Assembly (NCBI RefSeq): GCF_005434965.1
Contig: NZ_SKCI01000001.1
Coordinates: forward strand, 381,370 to 445,369
DNA from: Marimonas lutisalis
Lineage (GTDB): Bacteria; Pseudomonadota; Alphaproteobacteria; Rhodobacterales; Rhodobacteraceae
Length of the DNA stretch: 64,000 bases
Direction of reading: 5' to 3'
The notes below the pieces were generated by a model. The model saw only the letters and a program-made list of their open reading frames with translations. It was not told the origin of the DNA and did not search any database. Shown piece after piece: positions 9,224-19,038 of this stretch. Each line of letters opens with the position of its first letter. Within the stretch, counting starts at the first letter, position 1. A program made the position numbers and the translations under genes.

Positions 9224-9868
9224 TCAGCGCCGTCCGAGGATGGCGCTGTGCACGATCAGCCAGACCATGAGCGAGACAAAAGCCGCCCACTCCCAGATCA
9301 CCGGGGTAGAGCGGGTGACGCCCGCCTTCCCCACCATCGACAGCAGCACGGCGAAGACGAGGTAGATGACCACCACCGACAGGCTCGTGATGGCCAGAGG
9401 CCAGGGCAGGCGCAGACGGATTTCCTGAACCCCGATCAGGGTTTGCAGGACAACCGTGCCAAAGAAGTAAAGCATCGCCGAGCCTTCGTGCAACGCGAGG
9501 TCGGACGAGGCGGGAAAGGCCGACATACCGGCGCTGCCCAAGACCACGGGCACGCCGATAACGAGCAGCGCGGTGCTCATCACCCTGCCGCCGCCCATGG
9601 CCGCAAAGCTCAGGACCAGGAGAACCAGAAAGGCGTAGCGCACCGGCGCGGCCATCAGCATCATCGTGTTGAACAGCACCATCGGCCATTTCGGCGTGTT
9701 GCCGATGTCGCTGAGATAGGTATTGAAGATCGAAAAGTCGTGGCCCGCGGCGTAAACCAGCGTCGCCAGGGCCACACCGGACAACCCCAGGGTCGCCCCG
9801 ATCAGCCCCACGATCCGCAGCAGGGCGGGCAGGGCGATCTGTGGAAAGCGTGTGTCATGCATGCTCAT
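9224..9868 (-). CDS. DUF998-like integral membrane protein
   Basis: A 214-residue protein with about six hydrophobic segments spread over its whole length. The motif FNTYLSDIGNTP after the first segment resembles the short conserved LS(D/E)xG stretch of DUF998 membrane proteins. No catalytic motif or signal for a known transporter. It stands alone, convergent with the flavin protein gene (6-base gap) and downstream of the lpdA hairpin. Family assignment is moderate and the function is unknown. Confidence 0.7.
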   Translation of the reverse strand: MSMHDTRFPQIALPALLRIVGLIGATLGLSGVALATLVYAAGHDFSIFNTYLSDIGNTPKWPMVLFNTMMLMAAPVRYAFLVLLVLSFAAMGGGRVMSTALLVIGVPVVLGSAGMSAFPASSDLALHEGSAMLYFFGTVVLQTLIGVQEIRLRLPWPLAITSLSVVVIYLVFAVLLSMVGKAGVTRSTPVIWEWAAFVSLMVWLIVHSAILGRR

Positions 9869-9948
9869 GCATTTTGACTAGCGGCTGAATCGCACCCTGT
9901 CTTTGATCGGGATCACCTGCCCTTGGGTCGCGTGGCCCGCGTGCCTGC

Positions 9949-9982
9949 ACACCTTGCGCGTCGGACGTGCCGCGCAAGGTGT
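9949..9982 (-). terminator. Hairpin downstream of lpdA
   Basis: Perfect 12-bp inverted repeat (ACACCTTGCGCG at 9949-9960, complement at 9971-9982) with a 10-base loop, 24 bases after the lpdA stop. No long T run follows, so it may end or stabilise the transcript rather than act as a classical intrinsic terminator. Confidence 0.55.
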
Positions 9983-10006
9983 TGTGCCCGTCCGGCAAAG
10001 GCCCGA

Positions 10007-11395
10007 TCAGCTGTGAATCGGACCGTCCCCGCAGGCAAGTGCCGCCTCGCGCACCGCCTCGGAATAAGTCGGGTGGGCGTGGCAGGTCAGCGCCAGGTCC
10101 TGCGCCGAGGCACCGAACTCCATCGCCACGCAGATTTCGTGGATCATGTCGCCCGCCGCAGGCCCGATGATCGCCGCACCCAGGATGCGGTCGGTCTCGG
10201 GATGGGCGATGATCTTGACGAAGCCGTCGCTCTGGAAAACCGCCTTGGCCCGCGCGTTGCCCTTGAACATGAACTTGCCGATCTTGGGCTTCAGGCCCGC
10301 TTCTTTCAGCTCGGCCTCGGTCTGGCCGACGGTGGCCACCTCGGGGGCGGTGTAGACGACGCCGGGGATGACGCCGTAATTGACGTGGCCATGACGGCCG
10401 GCCAGCACCTCGGCCACGGCCATGCCCTCGTCCTCGGCCTTGTGCGCCAGCATCGGGCCGGGGGTGACATCACCGATCGCATAGATGCCGTCAACGCTGG
10501 TTTTCCAGTTGTCATCGACGGCGACCTGGCCGCGCTCGGTTATCTTCACGCCCAGCGCATCCAGGCCCAGGCCGTCGGAATAGGGTTTGCGGCCGGTGGC
10601 CACCAGCACGATATCGGCGTCGATGGTCACGTCGTCGCCGCCCTTTTTCGGCGCGTAGGTCACCTTGGCCTTGGTCTTGAGCGCCTCGGTGCCCTTGACC
10701 GCGGCGCCGGTGATGATTTCCAGCCCCTGCTTGTCGAGGATGCGCTTGAACGTGCGCTGCACGTCAGCATCCATGCCGGGACAGATCGCGTCCATGTATT
10801 CCAGCACGGTCACGTCCGATCCCAGCCGGGCATAGACGCTGCCCAGTTCCAGCCCGATCACGCCGGCGCCGATCACCACCAGTTTCTTCGGCACCTTCGG
10901 CAGTTCCAGCGCGCCGGTCGAGCTGACCACGGTGTTTTCGTCGATTTCGACGCCGGGAATGCTGGCGGGTTCCGAGCCGGAGGCGATGACGATGTTTTTG
11001 GCCTCATGGGTGTCGTCGCCCACCTGCACCTTGCCCGGCGCGGGGATCGTGGCCCAGCCCCTGATCCAGTCGATCTTGTTCTTCTTGAACAGGAATTCCA
11101 CGCCGCCGGTGTTCTGCTCGATGGTTTCGTCCTTGTAGGCGAGCATCTGTTTCCAGTCGACCGAAGGCGATTTGCCCTTGAGCCCCATGGCCGCGAAATT
11201 GTGCTCGGCTTCGTGCAGCATGTGGGAGGCGTGCAAGAGCGCCTTCGAGGGGATGCAGCCCACGTTGAGGCAGGTGCCGCCCAGCGCCTCGCGGCCCTCG
11301 ACCACGGCGGTCTTGAGCCCCAGCTGGGCGCAGCGGATGGCGCAGACATAGCCGCCGGGGCCGGCGCCGATGATGATCACGTCATATTGGGCCAT
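10007..11395 (-). CDS. lpdA: Dihydrolipoyl dehydrogenase (E3)
   Basis: FAD enzyme that reoxidises dihydrolipoamide on the 2-oxoglutarate dehydrogenase E2 with NAD+. It has 462 residues from the ATG at 11395 ([15 protein letters not shown]), preceded by an AAAGGA-type ribosome site; an in-frame start 36 bases upstream lacks family support. Marks are the N-terminal FAD Rossmann motif GAGPGG, the redox disulfide in [13 protein letters not shown], the NAD Rossmann motif [10 protein letters not shown], and the C-terminal HAHPTYSE with the catalytic His-Glu pair. As last gene of sucCD-DUF805-sucA-odhB-lpdA it is presumably the E3 for this complex, though E3 is often shared with other dehydrogenases. 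Confidence 0.97.
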   Translation of the reverse strand: MAQYDVIIIGAGPGGYVCAIRCAQLGLKTAVVEGREALGGTCLNVGCIPSKALLHASHMLHEAEHNFAAMGLKGKSPSVDWKQMLAYKDETIEQNTGGVEFLFKKNKIDWIRGWATIPAPGKVQVGDDTHEAKNIVIASGSEPASIPGVEIDENTVVSSTGALELPKVPKKLVVIGAGVIGLELGSVYARLGSDVTVLEYMDAICPGMDADVQRTFKRILDKQGLEIITGAAVKGTEALKTKAKVTYAPKKGGDDVTIDADIVLVATGRKPYSDGLGLDALGVKITERGQVAVDDNWKTSVDGIYAIGDVTPGPMLAHKAEDEGMAVAEVLAGRHGHVNYGVIPGVVYTAPEVATVGQTEAELKEAGLKPKIGKFMFKGNARAKAVFQSDGFVKIIAHPETDRILGAAIIGPAAGDMIHEICVAMEFGASAQDLALTCHAHPTYSEAVREAALACGDGPIHS

Positions 11396-11463
11396 GGGTT
11401 CGGTCCTTTGCTTGCTGGTGTGCTCGCGCACTCAGGTTTGTTCGCGTTCGGGCCACGCAGGCC

Positions 11464-11514
11464 CTGGGGGACGCTGTCCCCCAGACCCCCTGAGGTATTT
11501 TCGGTCAGATGAAG
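11464..11514 (+). repeat. REP-like intergenic repeat, copy 1
   Basis: A palindrome CTGGGGGACGCTGTCCCCC followed by a conserved tail AGGTATTT..GGTCAGATGAAG, in the gap between odhB and lpdA. A second copy in opposite orientation lies at 24618-24665. The pattern looks like the small palindromic intergenic repeats often seen in Roseobacter-group genomes. Confidence 0.75.
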
Positions 11515-11538
11515 CCTCGGGGGATCGTAAGGAAGGGA

Positions 11539-13047
11539 TCAGAGATCCATCAGCAACCGGCGCGGGTCTTCCAGCGCGTCCTTGACGCGGACGAGGAAGG
11601 TAACCGCGCCCTTGCCGTCGACGATGCGGTGATCGTAGCTGAGCGCGAGATACATCATCGGGCGGATCACGATTTCACCGTTCACCACCACCGGGCGCTC
11701 CTGGATCTTGTGCATGCCGAGGATGCCCGATTGCGGCGGGTTGAGGATGGGCGAGGACATGAGCGAGCCGTAGACGCCGCCATTCGACAGCGTGAAGGTG
11801 CCGCCCTGCATTTCCGCCATCGACAGCTTGCCGTCGCGGGCGCGCCGACCCTTTTCGCCGATTTCCTTCTCGATCTGGGCAAAGCTTTTTTCGTGCACGT
11901 CGCGGATCACCGGCACGACGAGACCCTGCGGCGTGCCCGCCGCCACGCCCATGTGGACGTAATTCTTGTAGACGATGTCGGTGCCGTCGATCTCGGCGTT
12001 GACCTCGGGCACCTCGCGCAGCGCGTGCACGCAGGCCTTGGTGAAGAAGGACATGAAGCCCAGCCGCACGCCGTGTTTCTTCTCGAACTCGGCCTTGTAG
12101 GTGTTGCGCAGCTCCATCACCGCGCTCATGTCGACCTCGTTATAGGTGGTCAGGATCGCGGCGGTGTTCTGCGCGTCCTTGAGGCGGCGGGCGATGGTCT
12201 GGCGCAGGCGGGTCATTTTCACCCGTTCCTCGCGCGCGGCATCGTCGGCGGGCACGGGCGCGCGCGGCGCGGCCGCGGGCTGCGGCGCCGGGGCGGCTGG
12301 GGCCGGGGCAGGTGCGGGCGCGGTGGCCGCTTTCTGCACGTCTTCCTTCATGATGCGGCCATCGCGGCCGGTGCCCTGTACGCTGGCCGGGTCGATGCCC
12401 TTGTCGGCCATCAGTTTCTCGGCGGAGGGTGCGTTCTTCACGCCTTCCGGCGCGGCGGCCGGCGCCGGTGCGGCGGCAGCGGCGCTCGCGGTCGCGGCGC
12501 CTTCGCCGGCACTGATCACCGCCAGTTTGCCATTGGCCTGCACGGTGCTGCCTTCGGCGGCGACGATCTCGGACAGTGTGCCCGAGGCAGGCGCGGGCAC
12601 TTCGACCGATACCTTGTCGGTTTCCAGCTCGCAGAGCATTTCATCCTGGGTGACGCTGTCGCCGACGGATTTGAACCAGGTCGAAACGGTCGCCTCGGTC
12701 ACGCTTTCGCCCAGGGTGGGCACCATCACGTCGACGGCGCTGCCGCCCGACTGTGCAGGCGCTTCGGTGGGTTTTGCCGCGGCCTTGGGTTTTTCGGGCG
12801 TGGCTGCGCCGCCTTCGGCGATCGTGGCCAGGAGAGCGTTGACGCCGACTGTGTCGCCCTCGGCGGCGACGATCTCGCCCAGGGTGCCGGCGGCGGGCGA
12901 AGGCACCTCGACCGTCACCTTGTCGGTTTCCAGCTCGCAGAGCATTTCATCGACGGCAACCGCGTCGCCCGGCTTCTTGAACCAGGTTGCGACGGTGGCC
13001 TCGGTGACGCTTTCGCCCAGGGTGGGCACGCGGACTTCGGTGGACAT
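11539..13047 (-). CDS. odhB: 2-oxoglutarate dehydrogenase E2, dihydrolipoyl succinyltransferase (two lipoyl domains)
   Basis: Core of the 2-oxoglutarate dehydrogenase complex: transfers the succinyl group from lipoamide to CoA. The 502 residues contain two lipoyl domains (residues 3-78 and 105-180, lipoyl lysines Lys43 and Lys145 in ETDKV), an Ala/Pro linker, an E3/E1-binding domain ([20 protein letters not shown] to IMKEDV), a second Ala/Pro linker and the catalytic acyltransferase domain with YDHRIVDG. Most bacterial SucB/OdhB have one lipoyl domain; the duplicated copy makes this longer than the ~400-residue norm. ATG at 13047 starts 3 bases after the sucA stop. Confidence 0.96.
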   Translation of the reverse strand: MSTEVRVPTLGESVTEATVATWFKKPGDAVAVDEMLCELETDKVTVEVPSPAAGTLGEIVAAEGDTVGVNALLATIAEGGAATPEKPKAAAKPTEAPAQSGGSAVDVMVPTLGESVTEATVSTWFKSVGDSVTQDEMLCELETDKVSVEVPAPASGTLSEIVAAEGSTVQANGKLAVISAGEGAATASAAAAAPAPAAAPEGVKNAPSAEKLMADKGIDPASVQGTGRDGRIMKEDVQKAATAPAPAPAPAAPAPQPAAAPRAPVPADDAAREERVKMTRLRQTIARRLKDAQNTAAILTTYNEVDMSAVMELRNTYKAEFEKKHGVRLGFMSFFTKACVHALREVPEVNAEIDGTDIVYKNYVHMGVAAGTPQGLVVPVIRDVHEKSFAQIEKEIGEKGRRARDGKLSMAEMQGGTFTLSNGGVYGSLMSSPILNPPQSGILGMHKIQERPVVVNGEIVIRPMMYLALSYDHRIVDGKGAVTFLVRVKDALEDPRRLLMDL

Positions 13048-13050
13048 GTA

Positions 13051-16014
13051 TCAGTTCCCTTCCAGATTGAGCGCGTCGTTGACCAGCGCTTCCTGTTGTG
13101 CCTTGTGCTGCTTGGCCAGGCCCGTGGCGGGCGAGGCTGCGGCGGGGCGCCCGGCATAGACGGGGCGCGTATGCTTGGCCTTGATGCGTTCGAGCACCCA
13201 CTCGATGTTGGGCTCGATGAAGCTCCAGGCGCCCTGGTTCTTGGGCTCTTCCTGGCACCAGACCATCTCGGCCCCCTTGAAGCGTTCCAGCTCCTTCACC
13301 AGGCTCATCGCCGGGAAGGGATAGAACTGTTCGATCCGCAGGAGGTAGACATCGTCAATCCCGGCAGCATCGCGCGCTTCCAGCAGGTCGAAATAGACCT
13401 TGCCCGAGCACATGACGACGCGGCGGATATCCTTGTCCTTCTTCAGCTTGGTGTCGGAATGGCCTTTCTCGGCATCATCCCACAGCACGCGGTGGAAGCT
13501 GGATCCGGTGGTGAAATCATCGGCATCCGAGATGCAGAGCTTGTGCCGCAGGAGCGATTTCGGGGTCATCAGGATCAGCGGTTTGCGGAACGAACGATGC
13601 AACTGGCGGCGCAGGATGTGGAAATAGTTGGCCGGCGTGGTGCAGTTGGCGACGATCCAGTTGTCTCCGCCGCACATCTGCAGGAAGCGTTCCAGCCGGG
13701 CCGAGCTGTGCTCGGGGCCCTGGCCCTCATAGCCATGCGGCAGCAGCACGGTCAGGCCCGACATGCGCAGCCATTTAGATTCGCCCGAGCTGATGAACTG
13801 GTCGAACATGATCTGCGCGCCGTTGGCGAAATCACCGAACTGCGCCTCCCACATGGTCAGCGCGTTGGGCTCGGCCAGCGAGTAGCCATACTCAAACCCG
13901 AGCACCGCATATTCCGAGAGCATCGAGTCGATGACCTCGTACTGGGCCTGCCCCTCGCGGATGTGGTTCAGCGGGTAATAGCGTTCCTCGGTTTCCTGGT
14001 TGATCAGGCCCGAATGGCGCTGGCTGAAGGTGCCGCGGGTGCTGTCCTGGCCGGCCAGCCGCACGGGATAGCCCTCGGTCATCAGCGAACCGAAGGCCAG
14101 CGCTTCGCCGGTGGCCCAGTCAAAGCCCTGGCCGCTTTCGAACATCTCTTTCTTGGCGTCCAGCAACCGCGCCACGGTCTTGTGCAGCGGAAAGCCCTCT
14201 GGCGCGGTCGAGAGCGCACGGCCGATTTCCGCGAGCGTCTCGGGTTTGATCGCGGTTTCGCCGCGCTGGTATTCCTCGTTGCGGCGGTCCAGGTGGCTCC
14301 AGCGGCCATCCAGCCAGTCGGCCTTGTTGGGCTTGAAGTCCTTGCCGGCCTCGAACTCGTCGTTCAGATGCGCCTGGAAGGCGGCTTTCATGTCCTCGAT
14401 CTCGCCCTCGGGGATCAGGCCATCCTGCACCAGGCGATCGGTATAGAGCGACAGCGTGGTCTTGTGGCTCTTGATCTTCTTGTACATCACCGGGTTGGTG
14501 AACATCGGCTCATCGCCTTCGTTATGGCCGAAGCGGCGATAGCAGAACATGTCGATCACCACGTCCTTGCCGAATTTCTGGCGGAACTCGGTGGCCACCT
14601 TGGCGGCGTGCACCACGGCTTCGGGATCGTCACCGTTGACGTGGAAGATCGGCGCCTCGACCATCAGCGCGATGTCGGTCGGATAGGGCGAACTGCGCGA
14701 GAAATGCGGCGCGGTGGTAAAGCCGATCTGGTTGTTGACGATGATATGGATCGTGCCGCCGGTGCGGTGTCCCTTGAGCCCCGAAAGCCCGAAACATTCG
14801 GCCACGACACCCTGTCCGGCAAAGGCCGCGTCGCCGTGCAGCAGCACCGGGATCACCGCGGTGCGGTCGGGGTCGTTCAACTGGTCCTGCTTGGCGCGCA
14901 CCTTGCCCAGCACCACCGGGTTCACCGCCTCGAGGTGCGAGGGGTTCGCCGTGAGGCTGAGGTGCACGGTATTGCCGTCGAACTCGCGGTCCGAGGAGGC
15001 GCCGAGATGGTATTTCACGTCGCCCGAGCCGTCCACGTCCTCGGGTTTGAAGCTGCCGCCCTGGAACTCGTTGAAGATGGCGCGGTAGGGCTTGCCCATC
15101 ACGTTGGCCAGCACGCTCAGCCTGCCGCGGTGGGGCATGCCGATCACGATTTCCTTGGCGCCAAGGCTGCCGCCGCGCTTGATGATCTGTTCCATCGCGG
15201 GAATGAGCGCCTCGCCGCCATCGAGGCCGAAGCGCTTGGTCCCCATGTATTTCACATGGAGGAACTTCTCGAAGCCCTCGGCCTCGACCAGCTTGTTCAG
15301 GATCGCCTTCCGGCCCTCGCGGGTAAAGGCGATTTCCTTGCCGTAACCCTCGATCCGTTCTTTCAGCCAGCCGGCCTGCTCGGGATCCGAGATGTGCATG
15401 TATTGCAGCGCAAACGTGCCGCAATAGGTGCGCTTCACGATGTCGATGATCTGCCGCATCGTGGCAAAGTCGAGCCCAAGCACCTTGTCGATGAAGATCG
15501 GCCGGTCCATGTCGGCCTCGGTAAAGCCATAGGCCTTCGGGTCGAGCTCGGGGTGCGGCGTCTGGCTGCGCATGCCCAGCGGGTCGAGATCGGCCACGAG
15601 ATGGCCGCGGATCCGGTAGGCGCGGATGATCATCAGCGCGCGGATACTGTCGAGCACCGCCTGGCGGATCGCGTCATCGCTGACCTCGACCTTGGCTTCC
15701 CTGGCCTTGCCCTTGATCTTTTCGGCGGCGGATTTGGCCTCTTCGGGCAGCGGCGCCCAGTCCCCCGTCAGCGCGCCAGTCAGGTCGTCCTGCGGCACGG
15801 GCGGCCAGTCGGGGCGCGCCCAGCTGGGGCCCTGCGCTTCGGCCTTCACGTCAGTCTCGGCATCGCCCATCTGGGCAAAGAACGCGGCCCAGGCCTCGTC
15901 CACCGCGCCCGGATCGTTGGCGTAACGGGCGTAAAGCTGCTCCAGATACTCGGCATTGTGCCCTTGCATGAAGGACGATGCTTTGAATTGGTCGTTGGGG
16001 GAATGTTCGGTCAT
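13051..16014 (-). CDS. sucA: 2-oxoglutarate dehydrogenase E1 component
   Basis: Thiamine-diphosphate enzyme that decarboxylates 2-oxoglutarate and passes the succinyl group to lipoamide on OdhB. It is 987 residues, normal for SucA. Marks include the N-terminal E2-contact helix ending in YLEQLYARYANDPG, GMPHRGRLSVLANV, HGDAAFAGQG (ThDP region), NNQIGFTT, RRFGHNEGDEP and the C-terminal transketolase-like domain with SQRHSG and LLPHGYEGQGPEHSSAR. It lies downstream of sucC-sucD and the DUF805 gene, and upstream of odhB with a 3-base gap. Confidence 0.98.
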   Translation of the reverse strand: MTEHSPNDQFKASSFMQGHNAEYLEQLYARYANDPGAVDEAWAAFFAQMGDAETDVKAEAQGPSWARPDWPPVPQDDLTGALTGDWAPLPEEAKSAAEKIKGKAREAKVEVSDDAIRQAVLDSIRALMIIRAYRIRGHLVADLDPLGMRSQTPHPELDPKAYGFTEADMDRPIFIDKVLGLDFATMRQIIDIVKRTYCGTFALQYMHISDPEQAGWLKERIEGYGKEIAFTREGRKAILNKLVEAEGFEKFLHVKYMGTKRFGLDGGEALIPAMEQIIKRGGSLGAKEIVIGMPHRGRLSVLANVMGKPYRAIFNEFQGGSFKPEDVDGSGDVKYHLGASSDREFDGNTVHLSLTANPSHLEAVNPVVLGKVRAKQDQLNDPDRTAVIPVLLHGDAAFAGQGVVAECFGLSGLKGHRTGGTIHIIVNNQIGFTTAPHFSRSSPYPTDIALMVEAPIFHVNGDDPEAVVHAAKVATEFRQKFGKDVVIDMFCYRRFGHNEGDEPMFTNPVMYKKIKSHKTTLSLYTDRLVQDGLIPEGEIEDMKAAFQAHLNDEFEAGKDFKPNKADWLDGRWSHLDRRNEEYQRGETAIKPETLAEIGRALSTAPEGFPLHKTVARLLDAKKEMFESGQGFDWATGEALAFGSLMTEGYPVRLAGQDSTRGTFSQRHSGLINQETEERYYPLNHIREGQAQYEVIDSMLSEYAVLGFEYGYSLAEPNALTMWEAQFGDFANGAQIMFDQFISSGESKWLRMSGLTVLLPHGYEGQGPEHSSARLERFLQMCGGDNWIVANCTTPANYFHILRRQLHRSFRKPLILMTPKSLLRHKLCISDADDFTTGSSFHRVLWDDAEKGHSDTKLKKDKDIRRVVMCSGKVYFDLLEARDAAGIDDVYLLRIEQFYPFPAMSLVKELERFKGAEMVWCQEEPKNQGAWSFIEPNIEWVLERIKAKHTRPVYAGRPAAASPATGLAKQHKAQQEALVNDALNLEGN

Positions 16015-16136
16015 TGGACTACCTCATCCGGGTTGGGACCGTGTTCATTGTGATGGATAAGCGATGCCAGAACCCGGCTGGGGATGCGATTTCGCGCATC
16101 CGCCCGAGGGTTTATCGCAGGCCCTGCACGCATATG

Positions 16137-16670
16137 TCAGACCGCCCGTTGGTCTGCCGGGGGCGGGCCATAGGCGTTGTCGCCATGGTCCGACGGACGG
16201 GTCAGCCACCAGATCATCAGAATGGTGAGAACGATCATCAGAAGCATGGCGATGAGGGCGCCGATGCCGCCCGCAAGGGCCACTCCTGCGGCCATATCGG
16301 GATCGATGCCCTGACCCTGTTCCATCAGCGCGACACCGAAAATACCGCCAAGAAGCGTGAGATTCAGAAATATCGAAATCACAAGCGGGATCAGGATGTA
16401 CCAGCCCGGGCGTCCGCTGTCGTGCAGTCGGCGGAAGCCCGCAGCCGTAATCGGTATGATCAGCGCGAGCGAGTAGAGCATCGAAAGCGGTTGAGTGCCC
16501 CGCTGCCCGGGTGCTGGGGCGCCGAAGATCGCGGTTTCGATCAGGCTGACGACAACAGCGCCGATAATCATGGCCAGCGCAAACCACCAGTATTCGGATC
16601 GCGACGCGCGCCCCGAAAAGGTGGCATATTTCTCAGTCAGGCAGGTTTTGACTGCCGTTTTGAAATCCAT
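16137..16670 (-). CDS. DUF805 family membrane protein
   Basis: A 177-residue membrane protein. The N-terminal segment YATFSGRASRSEYWWF is the DUF805 hallmark (F-x-GRxxRxxYW), followed by hydrophobic segments and the second hallmark RRLHDSGRPGWY. Function unknown for the family. It lies between sucD (33-base gap) and sucA (122-base gap) on the same strand, splitting what would otherwise be a contiguous sucCDAB operon. Whether it is co-transcribed cannot be read from sequence; I see no strong terminator on either side. Confidence 0.93.
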   Translation of the reverse strand: MDFKTAVKTCLTEKYATFSGRASRSEYWWFALAMIIGAVVVSLIETAIFGAPAPGQRGTQPLSMLYSLALIIPITAAGFRRLHDSGRPGWYILIPLVISIFLNLTLLGGIFGVALMEQGQGIDPDMAAGVALAGGIGALIAMLLMIVLTILMIWWLTRPSDHGDNAYGPPPADQRAV

Positions 16671-16703
16671 GTCGTCTCTCCCGTCAATTGAAAACCGATT
16701 TAA

Positions 16704-17585
16704 CTACCCGATGGCCTCCAGCATCGCTTCGCCCAGGCCGGCGGGGCTTTCAGCCACCACGATGCCCGCGCTGCGCATGGCTTCGATCTTGTCCTCGGCG
16801 CCGCCCTTGCCACCGGCGACGATGGCGCCGGCGTGGCCCATGCGGCGGCCCGGGGGGGCGGTGCGGCCGGCGATGAAGCCCGCGACAGGCTTCTTGCGGC
16901 CCTTCTTGGCCTCGTCTTTCAGGAACTGGGCCGCTTCTTCTTCGGCGCTGCCGCCGATTTCACCGATCATGATGATGCTTTGCGTCTCGTCATCCGCCAG
17001 GAACCATTCCAGCACGTCGATATGCTCGGTTCCTTTGATCGGGTCGCCGCCGATACCCACGCAGGTCGACTGGCCCAGGCCCACATCCGTCGTCTGTTTC
17101 ACGGCCTCATAGGTCAGCGTGCCCGAGCGCGAGACAACACCCACGCTGCCGCGCTTGTGAATATGGCCGGGCATGATGCCGATCTTGCAGGCGTCCGGTG
17201 TAATCACGCCCGGGCAATTCGGGCCAATCAGCACCGATTTGCTGTCTTCCAGCGCGCGTTTCACCTTCATCATGTCCAGAACCGGGATGCCCTCGGTGAT
17301 CGCCACGATCACTTCCATCTCGGCGTCGATCGCCTCGAGGATACTGTCTGCCGCAAAGGGCGGGGGAACGTAGATCACCGTGGCGTTCGCCCCGGTCACA
17401 TGCCTGGCCTCGTGGACCGAGTTGAAAACCGGCAGATCAAGATGCGTCTGCCCGCCCTTGCCGGGGGTCACGCCGCCGACCATCTGGGTGCCATAGGCAA
17501 TGGCCTGTTCGCTGTGGAAGGTGCCCTGCGAGCCGGTAAAGCCCTGGCAGATCACCTTGGTATTTTCGTCGATGAGAACTGCCAT
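16704..17585 (-). CDS. sucD: Succinyl-CoA synthetase alpha subunit
   Basis: With SucC interconverts succinyl-CoA and succinate with ATP or GTP formation in the TCA cycle. The 293 residues carry the CoA-binding Rossmann domain ([25 protein letters not shown]), [10 protein letters not shown], the ligase domain with GPNCPGVI, and [11 protein letters not shown] with the phosphorylated active-site histidine. ATG at 17585 begins 5 bases after the sucC stop. Confidence 0.98.
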   Translation of the reverse strand: MAVLIDENTKVICQGFTGSQGTFHSEQAIAYGTQMVGGVTPGKGGQTHLDLPVFNSVHEARHVTGANATVIYVPPPFAADSILEAIDAEMEVIVAITEGIPVLDMMKVKRALEDSKSVLIGPNCPGVITPDACKIGIMPGHIHKRGSVGVVSRSGTLTYEAVKQTTDVGLGQSTCVGIGGDPIKGTEHIDVLEWFLADDETQSIIMIGEIGGSAEEEAAQFLKDEAKKGRKKPVAGFIAGRTAPPGRRMGHAGAIVAGGKGGAEDKIEAMRSAGIVVAESPAGLGEAMLEAIG

Positions 17586-17590
17586 TTTCC

Positions 17591-18784
17591 TTAGCCCTTC
17601 ACTGCCTTCACGATTTTCTGCGCGCCATCTTTCAGGTCATCCGCGGCAATCACGTCCACGTCGCTCTCGTTGATGATCCGCTTGCCTTCTTCCACGTTGG
17701 TGCCTTCCAGGCGCACCACCAGCGGCACCTTCAGGCCCACTTCCTTCACCGCGGCCACAACGCCCTCGGCGATCACGTCGCAGCGCATGATGCCGCCGAA
17801 GATGTTGACAAGGATGCCTTTGACGTTCGGATCGCTCGTGATGATCTTGAACGCCTCGGTCACTTTCTCCTTGGTCGCGCCACCGCCGACATCGAGGAAG
17901 TTGGCCGGCTCGGCCCCGTAAAGCTTGATGATGTCCATCGTCGCCATGGCCAGCCCCGCGCCATTCACCATGCAGCCGATTTCGCCATCCAGCGCGATGT
18001 AGTTCAGATCGTATTTCGAGGCTTCCAGCTCTTTCGGGTCTTCCTCGGTCACGTCGCGCAACTCGGCGATGTCGGCATGGCGGTAGATCGCATTGCCGTC
18101 AAAGCCCATCTTCGCGTCCAGGCACTTCAGGTCGCCCTTGTCGGTGATGATCAGCGGGTTGATCTCAAGCATCTCCATGTCTTTTTCCACGAAGAGCTTG
18201 TAGAGCGTGCCCATCAGCGCCACGCATTGCTTCACTTGCGGACCGGTCAGGCCCAGCATGAAGGCGATGCGACGGCCGTGAAACGGCTGGTACCCGGTGG
18301 CCGGATCGACCGAAAAGCTGAGGATTTTCTCGGGCGTGCTTTCGGCCACTTCCTCGATGTCCATGCCACCCTCGGTCGAGGCGACATAGGAAATACGGCT
18401 GGTTTGACGGTCGACCAGCAGGGCGAGGTAGAATTCCTTCTCGATGCCCGAGCCGTCCTCGATATAGATGCGGTTCACCTGCTTGCCGGCGGGGCCGGTC
18501 TGCTTGGTGACCAGCGTTCGGCCCAGCATGCGCTTGGCCTCCAGCTCGGCCTCTTCCACCGACTTGGCCAGCCGCACGCCTCCCTTTTCGCCGGCGTCGG
18601 CCTCCTTGAAGCTGCCCTTGCCGCGACCGCCCGCATGGATCTGCGCCTTGACCACCCAGAGCGGGCCATCCAGTTCACCGGCTGCGGTTTTGGCCTCTTC
18701 GGCCCGTGTCACGACGCGGCCATCACTGACCGGTGCGCCATACTGGCGAAGAAGCGCCTTCGCCTGGTATTCGTGAATATTCAT
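17591..18784 (-). CDS. sucC: Succinyl-CoA synthetase beta subunit
   Basis: Nucleotide-binding (ATP-grasp) subunit of succinyl-CoA synthetase. I placed the start at 18784 ([16 protein letters not shown]), the standard SucC N-terminus, with AGGTGAGCCG upstream, instead of an in-frame start 54 bases further out. It has 397 residues, normal length. Visible are the ATP-grasp domain ([13 protein letters not shown]), the metal/nucleotide loop LEINPLI and the C-terminal ligase domain ([24 protein letters not shown]). First gene of the suc block; the 254-base upstream region holds two TGTGATCACA palindromes. Confidence 0.98.
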   Translation of the reverse strand: MNIHEYQAKALLRQYGAPVSDGRVVTRAEEAKTAAGELDGPLWVVKAQIHAGGRGKGSFKEADAGEKGGVRLAKSVEEAELEAKRMLGRTLVTKQTGPAGKQVNRIYIEDGSGIEKEFYLALLVDRQTSRISYVASTEGGMDIEEVAESTPEKILSFSVDPATGYQPFHGRRIAFMLGLTGPQVKQCVALMGTLYKLFVEKDMEMLEINPLIITDKGDLKCLDAKMGFDGNAIYRHADIAELRDVTEEDPKELEASKYDLNYIALDGEIGCMVNGAGLAMATMDIIKLYGAEPANFLDVGGGATKEKVTEAFKIITSDPNVKGILVNIFGGIMRCDVIAEGVVAAVKEVGLKVPLVVRLEGTNVEEGKRIINESDVDVIAADDLKDGAQKIVKAVKG

Positions 18785-18889
18785 CGGCTCACCTGTTTCA
18801 TTTACGTTGCCCTGCGTAGTGGCATAAGGTTGCGGCAAACCTAAGCTTTATTCGTAAGTCGGGCTGATTTTCGGCAAATTTCCGCAATT

Positions 18890-18920
18890 TGTGATCACAG
18901 CCGGAAAACGTGTGATCACA
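18890..18920. promoter_or_regulatory. Paired TGTGATCACA operators upstream of sucC
   Basis: Two perfect 10-bp palindromes, TGTGATCACA at 18890-18899 and again at 18911-18920, 21 bp apart start to start (two helical turns). They lie 106-136 bases upstream of sucC and 119-149 bases upstream of the divergent sulfotransferase gene. The same pair with the same 21-bp spacing occurs upstream of sdhC. The missing 6-bp spacer argues against a CRP/FNR site. The regulator is unknown. Confidence 0.7.
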
Positions 18921-19038
18921 AATCCAAACATGCCTGAATCCGCATGTTTCAAAAACAGAATCACCCGGGCGATGGTGGACTTGCCTGCAATGCTGTGAAA
19001 CGGTTTGCCGCATCGGTGCCAGTGACAGGACGAAAATC

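Noticed and set aside
11509-16053. A 1514-codon open frame on the plus strand opposite odhB-sucA
   Set aside because: It is antisense to two certain genes and is a result of codon bias in GC-rich DNA; no domain can be seen and its start and end do not fit promoters or ribosome sites.
18890-18920. CRP/FNR binding sites
   Set aside because: CRP needs TGTGA-N6-TCACA and FNR TTGAT-N4-ATCAA; here the half-sites abut without a spacer.
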